Source: Gonium pectorale (lineage: Eukaryota; Chlorophyta; Chlorophyceae; Chlamydomonadales; Volvocaceae). From it: a DNA stretch of 26,288 nt. The position numbers and the translations under genes were made by a program. The stretch spans positions 451,356 through 477,643 of the forward strand of contig LSYV01000052.1 of assembly GCA_001584585.1 (NCBI GenBank), in the 5' to 3' direction. Position 1 is the stretch's first letter. Every line of letters begins with the position of its first letter. The notes beneath the pieces are model-generated. The model was not told the DNA's origin, searched no databases, and worked only from the letters and a program-made list of their open reading frames with translations. This document shows positions 1-8,803 of the stretch, in pieces.

Positions 1-2819
1 GCTGGAGGCGTGTCGCCGCCGCCCGCGTCCACCCTCAGCAGCAGCCTGCCCGCCGGCTTCGGCGGCTGTGCGCCGGACGCTGCCGCCTGCGTACTGGGAG
101 CCGTCTCCACCGCGGCTTTCGGCTTCTCGTCCCCTCCATCGTCGCCGCTGCTGCTGCCTCCGTCCTTGCCGCGCCGGCGCGACCCGGCCCTGGCGGCCGC
201 TGCCCTGCCGTTGGCGGCGGCGACGGCGGCGGCGCGCCTCCGCCGCCGCTCCAATGCCGCCTCGGCGGCGGCGTATGCAGCCCGCCGGCGTTGCCGCCGG
301 ATCCGGTACACCACAAACACGGCAGCCGCCGCCAGCGTCACGATCGACACAGGTACCACCACCGCGGGGACGAGGGTCCCGGCCTTCCGACGGCGTGCAG
401 GCTTTGACGGGGAGCCCACGCCAGGAGGAGGTGCCGTAACCGACGTCGCCGGAGGCGCCCCAACCGCCGGCGTGCCAGCCGGCGGCGCCGGCGAAACGCC
501 CTGCCCGGGCTGTTCGATCTGTGGGGGCTGATTCTCTGATAGCGCCGCGGGAGGCATCAGTGGCCGGCGGGGAGGTGGTGCGGGCGGCGGCCAGGCGGAG
601 GGAGCGGAGCCAGGGGCTGCGGGCGGGGTGCCGGAGCCAGGTGGCTGCTGGGGAGGGACAGTGGGCTGGGGCGGCAGCGGAGGGCGCACTGGGTGGTGGG
701 ACGGCTGGAGCGGCTGGGGCGGCTGGGGCAGCTCGGGCGGCTCGGGCGGCTCGCGCGCGGGTTGGGGCACCAAAGGCGGGGTTGGAGAGGGAGAAGCACC
801 CCCGGGCGGCGAGGAAGGCACAAGCTGGAGAGGGGTCGAGGGCCCCGGCGCTGGGGAAAGCGGGCTGCGGGGTGGTGTATCGGGCGGCAGCTGTCTCGGG
901 CTGGGCTGGTTTGGGCGCAAAGGAGGCGGCAGAGCTGGGGGCGAGGAGATCGCCGGTGTCGCCGGGGTCGCCGGCGTCGGCGGCGGTGGTACGCCCGGCG
1001 GCGAAGGGTCAGGTGGCGGCGGAAGGGCCGGCGGAGGCAGCGGCGCGTCTGGCGGGGGGACTCTTGGTGGCGGCGGCGGCACTTCGGGCGGCGGCGGTGC
1101 GATGGGCGGCGGCGGATTGAGCGGTGGTGGTGGCAACGGTAGGTCCGGTGGCGGCGGGCTTGGAGGTGGTGGCGGCGACGGGTTCGGTGGTGGCGGGTCC
1201 GGTGGCGGCGGGCTTGGCGGTGGAGGCAGCTCGGGCGGCAGGTCGGGAGGCGGCAGGACGGGCGACAGAGGCGGCGCGTTCGGCGGTGGCAGCGAAGGCG
1301 GCGGCGGAGGTGACGCCAGCTCGACGGGGTCTGAGGAGGGCGGGGCATGAGCACATGGGGGCCGGCTTGTGTCGGAGTCATATGCAGTGCTCCAGGCCGT
1401 CGCAAGGCCTCCCGAACCAGAGGCTGCCTTGGCTCGTTGCACAGAGGAACACACCAGCACACCAGCACAGCCGCGTCTGCCGCCTCTGCCAGCCCTGAAG
1501 CCTAGATTACAGATTACAGGTTACAGGTACCCGTCAAAAGCCTGTGCGGCCAGATTGTAATTAGAGAGTCCGACACCTGGAGGCCATTACACCTCAGCCA
1601 CTGCTCTTCGTATGGCCAGCCTGGTAGCACAGCGAGCCTGGCCATATGCGATACGGTGTCGGGTACTTTGTGATCGACTTGTGGGTCCGGGTCTGGGTCA
1701 CATGCACTGCCGGCTACATGGCGCAGTCCTGCTCACAGCTACATCATCTTCTTTCCTCATTTTCGTTTCCATTCCAACCTCCCTGTAATGCCAACGCTCC
1801 CCTTGAACGCTCGCTTCCGTACCACCCCCTGACGCAATGTCGTGTGCGCCCACCAGCAGCTGCGGCTGTCAACGCGCCCTCGTTGGTGCACCGTCGTCCG
1901 CTAGTAGGAATGGCCTCTCCACAGCGGCCATTTCCCCGACGCGCACACCCCTTCCCCTAAACACCCCCACACGCAGCCAGTCCAGAGCCCACCCGAGCCC
2001 GCAAATAAGCCGCCCCTTCTTCATCTCTTACCTGGCGCATCTGGCGGATCGGGAGCATACGGCGGGTACGGCGGGAATGGAGGCAGGAGCCTCTGCAGGA
2101 GCCGCCTGCTCCGACGGGCCCTCCTCCGTGCGAACAGGGGCCGCTCCGCTGCGGCACGGCTGCCACCAGCGCTGTCGACATCGTTGCTATCGACCCCGTC
2201 GCCCTCGCTTCCACTGCCGCTCAGGCCTCCGCTCCTGCTCCAACCGGCAGCCTGACCTGGCCGTGAGCCTGCACTCACGGCGCCGCTGTCCGCATCTCCT
2301 CCAGCGACGAGCACGGCACCAGCGCCAGACCCCGCCAGCAGGTTCGCCACAAGCCCACTGTCGCCAGCCCTGCTGCTGCTGGTCTCATCGCTGGCTTGCC
2401 CGGCGATACCGTTGGCTATTATCGTCCGGGAGTCTGAGAGCCTGAGGCCTGCGGCATTGAGCGGGGCCCGGCTGCTGTGTGAGGGTTCAGCAGACGGTCC
2501 GCTGTCGAGAGGGGCTCCAGTGACCCCACCGGGGATCTCAGTGTAAGACAGGCTGCCTTACTTATCGTTGGGTAAGTAATGGTTGCCTCAAAGGCAGCGG
2601 TGTGAGTGGGGGGGGGGGGAGAGGGGGGTCGACGCACCCACCCCAAGCCCATCCCATCCAAGACTAAGTGCTGCCTTGGGGAAATAATTACCCAAGATGG
2701 CTTGCCCCTGTCGCGTGTCACATCCCGCCGCACGTTGCCGACGACCTACCCGGACCATCAGCACCATGCGGAAGGTGTGGGCCGACCGCCAGGAGCAGCA
2801 GGACAAACGTCAATTTCAT
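1..2819 (-). CDS. Gene A: Pro-rich type I membrane protein, 3 exons, 3' end beyond window
   Basis: Exons are 2750-2819, 2032-2448 and 1330 down past base 1; the introns are 2449-2749 and 1331-2031, both phase 1. Exon 1 starts at the ATG at 2819 and encodes a hydrophobic signal peptide (MKLTFVLLLLAVG...) ending at a GTAGGT donor. Exon 2 is Ser/Gly/Asp-rich, then has a basic cluster (RRRARRSRR) and the block LPPFPPYPPYAPDPPDAP just before a GTAAGA donor. Exon 3 opens a Pro-rich ectodomain (runs of [15 protein letters not shown]) to about residue 450. A membrane helix follows at about residues 480-503 (TLVPAVVVPVSIVTLAAAAV), then a basic stop-transfer stretch (YRIRRQRR) and an Ala/Arg-rich cytosolic tail still open at base 1. 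At least 605 residues are present. The intron 1 acceptor could instead be at 2434, giving an exon 2 five codons shorter. It is paralogous to the next two genes. The family is not recognised by name; a wall-to-membrane role is inferred. Confidence 0.75.
1331..2031 (-). other. Intron 2 of gene A (701 nt)
   Basis: The donor is GTAAGA at 2031 and the acceptor is a CTCCTCAG at 1331, both phase 1. It holds an imperfect hairpin (1611-1646) and a small run of ATTACAG-like units near 1503-1528. No further in-frame exon was evident, but a short one cannot be excluded. Confidence 0.65.
1611..1646. repeat. 9-bp inverted repeat in gene A intron 2
   Basis: TATGGCCAG at 1611-1619 pairs with CTGGCCATA at 1638-1646, with an 18-nt loop. 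The pairing can extend outward past a two-base bulge (TCG against CGA). It may be a small transposon relic or chance; no target-site duplication was verified. Confidence 0.5.
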
Positions 2820-3923
2820 AGTTATTGTTTCAGAACATTTGGGTTGCGGTGCAAATGATTTCCAAGCTCCGTTCTGGGTCGTTGGCGAAGCATCAGGCCG
2901 TCGTCGAGCCAATAGTAACGCTGCAACAGAAAGTAACCTATTAGATACACTAATTCATTTCAAGTAATTGGTATAATGCGCCCCGGTGGGCGTGCTCAGC
3001 ATTTTAGTTGTCGGCGAGTGTCTCGGTTAAGGGCGCTGGAACAGCCATAAAGCAAAGAACAACACCAGGTTGGAGAGTTTGCAATGGAAGCAAGAGGAAA
3101 GTTTCTGTTGGATCTAAGAAATAAAACGTGACAGCTAACGCTTACAACCGCTATGCGGCGAGAGAGAGGGCTGTCTGCTGCGCTGCTACGACGGGTACGC
3201 TCTGCTCATGTATTTAAATGAACTGTACTCGGCCGTGGACAGCCGTTGCTAAGATGCCTAGGACATTACCCACGACAAGGTCCAGACTACATATCTGACA
3301 GCTCCTGCATTTGGAACTTCCAACGGCCGCACAGGTCCACCAGTGAATGGCAGAGCCTCTTGCCATCAAGCATGACTCGCCCTGAACCAGGGCTACCGCA
3401 CAGACGACGCGGACCTCAATTGACCAGGTGAATCGGTAAGGGCAGCCAATGCAGCACAAAGCCTCACAGCAATTGTGCAAGGTCGGCACGCTCACTGCGA
3501 AGCGACCATTTAGCCACGTTGTACCGAATATCTAATGTACGGTTTACGCTGCGCTGCTCAGTCAAGCTCCACCTGCCATGGGCAGAGACCGTGCCCACAT
3601 GTACGCTCATCAGTCATCACACAATACTACGCCTAGACCTGCCCACTCTCACCGCTCAAACGTCTAACTCTTGTCCTTCACCTGTCTTTCGTACTCCGTG
3701 ATATCCATATGCACGTTGGTACGATGCTTCACTATCCTCCTTTTGCGACCCTCCACCTGAGCCCACCTTCCGTGCTGAGCCTTCGAAGATGCTCGATTAT
3801 TTATTACCACTACTGCTGGCGGAACTCCCTGCTGCCTGCGGTTCTTGCCACCACAGTCTGTACGGTTCACCGGCCTCGGAAACCACCGACGTGCGTACCA
3901 GCAAAGCTGCTGGAGGCCATCTG
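2820..3923. other. Intergenic: gene A upstream region and gene B 3' UTR
   Basis: Gene A starts at 2819 and gene B stops at 3924, both on the minus strand. The part next to gene A is AT-richer than the flanking genes and presumably holds its promoter; no convincing TATA box was seen. The part next to gene B is likely its 3' UTR, down to a TGTAA signal at 3142-3146. No coding exon could be supported on either strand. Confidence 0.5.
3142..3146 (-). promoter_or_regulatory. Candidate poly(A) signal (TGTAA) of gene B
   Basis: TGTAA on the minus strand, about 780 nt after the gene B stop. TGTAA is the usual green-algal nuclear polyadenylation signal, and this is the first copy seen downstream of the stop. 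Confidence 0.45.
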
Positions 3924-6900
3924 CTACCGTGGTCGCGGCCTAGCGAGCGGGCGCCGCGCAGGAGCCTCCACGTCACTGTCTGAAGCGGCGGAGCTGTCGG
4001 TACTGTCGGCGCGGGATGCCGGGGTGCGATTGCCTCTGCCAGGTGGCGGTCGCGCGGCTGGGCCGGCCGCCCTTGCACCAAACTGGGCAGCCTGGGCACC
4101 CGGAGGTTTGGGAATTGCGCTCGTGCCCCTGGGCCCCGGCGACCCACGCGCCAGCGCTCCGGCGGTGGTGGCAGGGGGCCGCTGCTTTGGCGCTGGCAGC
4201 GCCGCCGTTGGTGGGCGAGGCAGGATGCGCGCCGTTGCAGGGGCCGCGCTTGCTGCTGCAGGGCCCCGGCCCTGAGCGCTGGCGGCTCTGGCAGCGGGGT
4301 AAGCGGGAGGGCGCTCGGCAGCGCTGGTGCGACCCGCTTGCTGCGACATGACACGCTGCAGCAGGGGCAGGGAGGCCGCCGGATGGGAGGTGATATCGCC
4401 GTCCGAGTCCTCCCCGGATCCGTCGCTTGACGATGATGCGGCCCCTCCAGGGGTCGGCCTGCGCGTGGCGGGTGCTGCTGACGGAGGCCGCCGCAAGGCC
4501 CCGTGCGCTGGGGCGCCATTTCCCGCTGTTCTGTTGCCGGCGGGGCGCGTCCCTGCGGACGGCCTGGCTGCCGCACTCGCCCGGTCTCCTGCCCCCGACC
4601 CAGCACCCCGCCCAATCGCACTCTGGGAGGCTGAGGCTGAGGGGCTGTAGGAGCGCGTCGTGCCCGATTTCACTTCACTAGGCTCGTCGTCGCCCGCACC
4701 GCGGCCCAAAAGGCGCGCTAGGATGCCGGACGGCTTTGCAGGAGAGGGACGGAGAGAGGCGCCGGCTGACGAAGGGACAGCGGGCCGCGTGCCATTGGCC
4801 GCCGGCGCCGCACCGCTACGGAACCGGGCAGTGTCGCTGTCACTGTCAGAGTCAGTATCCGACGCATCCAAGCCCTCCTCCTCCGAGGTGCCTGAATGGT
4901 TGCCGACGGTGCGCCGCCCACCAGCTCCAACCCTGCTTCTGCCACTACCGTGCGCTGCCTCCGCCCGCGCGTGCTTGGCTAGCCGGGCAGGGGCGGCAGC
5001 GGGGCGGCCGGGGGCGAACCGTGGCGTCGTGTCGCCCTTCGCTGGTGACGGCCGCTGGGTCCAGTCCCTCGCCCCCTCCGCCTGATTGCCGCTGCTGCTG
5101 CCGCTGTTGCTGCCGCTGTTGCGTCCGTGATGCCTGCCGCCAGTCGCCCTTCGCGAGGCGATGTGCTGCGAGGCATCCTCGTCGGAGCCTAAGTCGGCCG
5201 CTGGCGTGTATGACACGCTGGCGTTGCGGGCGTTGCCCCTAGCGGCGGCCGCAGTGCTGGTCTTAACACGTAGCCGAGCCGCAGGTATGGTCGCCTCCGT
5301 GTCAGCATCCGCAATCGAGATGCGGGCCGCAGCTGCTGGCTTGATAGGCCTGCGCCGGCCCCAATCTACGCCCGCCTCAACATCCGTGCCTACGTCGCCA
5401 GGGGCACGGTCGTTGCTGCGGCCCTTTCCATAGCGCCGCTCACCGTCAGTGGCTACTCCACGCTGGGAGGGGTCATGTTGCATGCGACTCGCTGAAGAAT
5501 GGGGAGGGCCATGGCCGCCGCTGGCGCCGTCTTGCCGGCTCCTGCTAACGCTGCGGCGAGTCGGGCTCTCTGCGTCATCCTGCGTATCATACAGAATGTT
5601 ATGCCGCATGCCCACCGAGCCACCGCCGCCAGCTCCTCCGCCACCCTGGCAGCGGCTCCGCCGACCGCCGCCGTCCGCCGCCACACCACCATAGCCGCCC
5701 GTTTGCCCTCCGCCTTGATTACTGCGGCGGCCGCCACCGCTGCCCGAGGCCGCACCGCCGCCAGACGCTAGCACAACGCCAAGGCTGGCGCGGGCATTCC
5801 ACCGCGCACTTCGCGCCTCGCGCGCCGACGGCTGGTCGTCCTGCTGTTCATCTCCACCGCCGGGCGCTCCCGCGGCCGCATACCTAGCCATGCGCCGCGC
5901 GCGCCGTACGCGGAACGCCACAAACCCAGCCAGCGCGAGCGCAGCTATTCCCACGGGCACGATCACTGCGACAATGGTCGTGTCCTTGGACTTGCTGGAG
6001 CGCGCAGCTCCTTCAACTTGCTGTAGGGAGACCGGCCCCGAGGGCGGAAGTGCTGATGGCGGGTCTTCGGGAGCTGCTTCAGGCACGGGCGTGGCCGCCG
6101 GTGTTGCTGGGGGTGGCAGCAACGGACTAGCCGCGGTGGTGGGCGGATAGCTCGGGGGCGGGGGCGGCGCCTCTGGACTGGGCTTCAGGGGGACAACCGC
6201 CAGCTGCGGCGCCGGTAACGCTGGTGGCTGCGTCGGCCGAGGTGGACGGGGGCGACGCGGCCGCGGCGGAGAGGAAGGCGGTAAAGGCGAGACCAGCGGT
6301 GGGGACTCTGGCGCCGGTGATGTGGGCGGCTGCGAGCCTTCCGATGAAGGATCTGATACAGGCGGCACTTCATGAAGTGGCAATGCTGGAAGCTGGGGCG
6401 GCAGCGGTAATTCAAGGGATGGCGGAGAAGATGCCGGTGATCCCTCGGGGGGCACTGACTGAAGCGAAGGTGGATCTGCGGGCAGGGGTCATGCGGATCA
6501 TCTTTGAGCGCTTGTGTGGATCAGCACTTGCGAACGGGAACGGCGCTCACAAATATCTTTCCTCCTTGCCTGCATCGACCATCTAGCTTGCCTAGTGCTC
6601 TCGTACACGCCCATGAATACCTGGTGCATCGGGCGTATAAGGAGGATATGGCGGGTAGGGCGGAAGGGGCTCCCTTTCTTGCATGCTCCTGCCCGTCAAG
6701 TGTCCTAGGGCCTGGACACGACGCTGTGATGCAGCCGAGCCGGAAGTGGTGGAGCCGGCCACGACGTTTTGAGTGTTGCGGTTGCCCTCCGCTTCGCTGC
6801 GGCCTGTGGCCATCCCTCTCGGGTGTTGAGCGGCACCGGCTCCCAAGGGCCTTTTGGTGTTCGCAGCGTGGCTGTGCCCATCCGCAGTGTCGCCGTGGGT

Positions 6901-7235
6901 GTCACCAGAAGACTCCCAGGGGCTGTGGCTGTCATAGGACCAGCTCCGCAATATCTTGCTCCCTGACTTGTGCAGATTGCCGATGTTGCTCTGTTCCTCC
7001 AGCTCTGCCGAGGCGACCATGGGAAGGACGATGCGCTCTGATATTGCAGTTTCTCACAAGAAATTCTCACACAGGCACGCGGCACTTGGGTGGGTGGGCA
7101 ATAGGAAGCAGGGCTTCCACATCCCTGCAAGACAGCATCGGACTTGCCCGCACCTTTCCTTCCTCCGACCAGGCGTCCAACCACAAGCGCGGCCACAATC
7201 ACTAGCTGCACGCTGTGCCTCCATCTTACGCCCAT
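3924..7235 (-). CDS. Gene B: Pro-rich type I membrane protein with long acidic/basic tail (1005 aa)
   Basis: Exons are 7154-7235, 6621-7004 and 3924-6475; the introns 7005-7153 (149 nt) and 6476-6620 (145 nt) are both phase 1. The spliced length is 3018 nt, giving 1005 residues. Exon 1 encodes a signal peptide (MGVRWRHSVQLVIVAALVVG). The 128-residue exon 2 is polar (Ser, His, Gly, Asn) and ends with LPPYPPYPPYTPDAP. Exon 3 carries a Pro-rich ectodomain (about residues 155-310) and a membrane helix at about 320-343 (TTIVAVIVPVGIAALALAGF), followed by a basic RVRRARR anchor. The cytosolic tail of about 660 residues looks disordered. It has Gly/Ser stretches, SR-like pieces, several Ser-Asp runs (for example DASDTDSDSDSD) resembling acidophilic-kinase sites, and Ala/Pro/Arg-rich ends. 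Its last residues (APARRPLARPRPR) match the end of gene C. No kinase or other folded cytosolic domain is visible. Proline-rich ectodomain plus one helix recalls plant PERK or extensin-like receptors, but that is analogy only. Confidence 0.85.
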
Positions 7236-7374
7236 GCATGCGCTCAGGTTCACCTCAAGGAGCCCGCGCGAGCTGACGGTGGCGATGTGAAGCTGCCGGG
7301 ATGGCACTGAGGAAGTTGCACACTCGGGTGATGGAATGGGGCCAATTGTTGCAGATTCTAGTTGTAAGCGCTCG

Positions 7375-7382
7375 CTTATATA
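7375..7382 (-). promoter_or_regulatory. TATA-like box upstream of gene B
   Basis: The minus strand reads TATATAAG at 7382-7375, in an AT-rich island, 140 nt upstream of the gene B start codon. A start site about 30 nt downstream would leave a 5' UTR of roughly 110 nt. Assignment is by position and motif only. Confidence 0.45.
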
Positions 7383-8087
7383 ATAATTAAGTGATAAGAG
7401 GGGTTTTTGGGTCTCGAGGCGAACAGACCGCAAACCGCACGAGCTGACAGCTTGTCGTGTTGCTACTCAATGCAAATATGCTTCCGTGACCGAGTCGAGC
7501 ACGCCTGCAGCTCTCCCTGTGCCTGAGCCTGCCGTTCCTCGCTGACAGATGGATCGAGGTTCGCTTCGACAGAAGCCTCTCATTCAGGCAGTTTGCATCA
7601 GAGGATGAAACAGCACCAAGGTTCAGGAGCAGACGAAAGCGCAAGGTTCAGGCAATCCGTTATGCCTTCATCGTGCAACAGCCACCTACACTCCATGCTG
7701 GGTCTCGGCCTGACAGGGTTTGCCTACAACCCCAAACCCAGCATTGTGTGAAGGGTGACGCCTTCCATTCAAACTTGACCTTCACGGGGGAAAACTTACG
7801 ACCCATGCGCTCGGCACATGGCGTAGGCACTAGTAGTTGTTCCTGCACACCCTGCACGAATACGAACGCACTCGTAAGCATTCGTCTAGCCACCCAGTTT
7901 CTTCAGGCCTCGTGGTTGCGGCGCTGGCTGCCGCTTTGCGCTGACACCCTCGGCCAGCATGCGACAAGAACACAACAACGCCCCGATGCATGCACGCAAC
8001 CGCGCCCACATGGGCTGCAGCGGTCATCGAGGACAGCTCAAGGAACTTGCAGATTCCTCCCGACTGGGCCACCGGGACGGTCAAGGG

Positions 8088-8114
8088 CAGACTGCCTTGA
8101 GTCAAGGCAGTCTG
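8088..8114. repeat. 27-bp near-perfect palindrome (13-bp arms)
   Basis: CAGACTGCCTTGA at 8088-8100 is followed by a single G and then TCAAGGCAGTCTG at 8102-8114. Both arms match perfectly. It lies between genes B and C, past the candidate gene C poly(A) signal. Confidence 0.85.
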
Positions 8115-8269
8115 ACTGGCTCTGCCATGGTTAGGGGCAATGCCCAAGGTGCCAGCCAGACACCCCACACCTCCACTATGTGCGTCCACCCCGACTACGG
8201 TACAGCCCCCCTATGCCACCTCCGTCTGGAAGTCTGTCATAAATGGAGGTCCAATGAATAACATACAGT

Positions 8270-8274
8270 TTACA
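8270..8274 (-). promoter_or_regulatory. Candidate poly(A) signal (TGTAA) of gene C
   Basis: TGTAA on the minus strand, about 530 nt after the gene C stop at 8804. The sequence between has no supported gene and is taken as the 3' UTR. Confidence 0.5.
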
Positions 8275-8803
8275 TAAGCCTCACGGGCCTCTACTGAACA
8301 AGAAACAGGCAGCCCATGAACAGCGCCAACGGCCGCCGCCACTCGCGATTGAACAGTATCCGCCCTGCTTCCAACCGCAGCGGCCGATGCTGCCAAAGGA
8401 CCGGGCATCGGCGGCCGCGCCCGGCTATCGCCCATCCAGGTCATGATGCTGCGGCGGCTAGGCATGCACGCCCTTGCCCGCCGTATGCACCGCACCCATC
8501 CGTTCACCTACGAGGCAGCGTGCGGCCCATGCGCCCGTGCGCGGGCGCTGTTTCCCAAGCTCCGAGCCGTCCAAAGACGACAGCGGCCGCGGCCCCGCAT
8601 TCCTCGCGAGGATGGGCACAGCACCGCAGAAACGGTCTGTGCACAATCCCCCGGCCGCCGGAAAGCCGCCGATGCCGCCGCTGACCTGGCAGCAGGCGCC
8701 ACCCGCAGGAGGCACAGATGCTCTACCCGAGGGGCAGCTCGGTCCTGGCCCGGGCGACGCCACGCTCGCTTCTGCCCACACCAGGTATCTCGCCAGACAC
8801 TCC
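8275..8803 (-). other. Probable 3' UTR of gene C
   Basis: About 530 nt between the gene C stop codon and its candidate TGTAA signal. The open frames in it on the plus strand are GC-driven and have no recognisable domain. Confidence 0.45.

Larger units (their letters stand above)
7236..8269. other. Intergenic: gene B promoter side and gene C downstream flank
   Basis: The part near 7236-7450 holds a TATA-like box for gene B. Further right lies a strong palindrome (8088-8114). Short open frames on both strands show no family motif, signal peptide or splice-consistent continuation, so no gene is called. Confidence 0.5.

Noticed and set aside
557..1468. Long Arg/His/Pro-rich frames on both strands overlapping gene A exon 3.
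   Set aside because: They are GC-driven shadows. The third minus frame gives the Pro-rich ectodomain and membrane helix in phase with exon 2.
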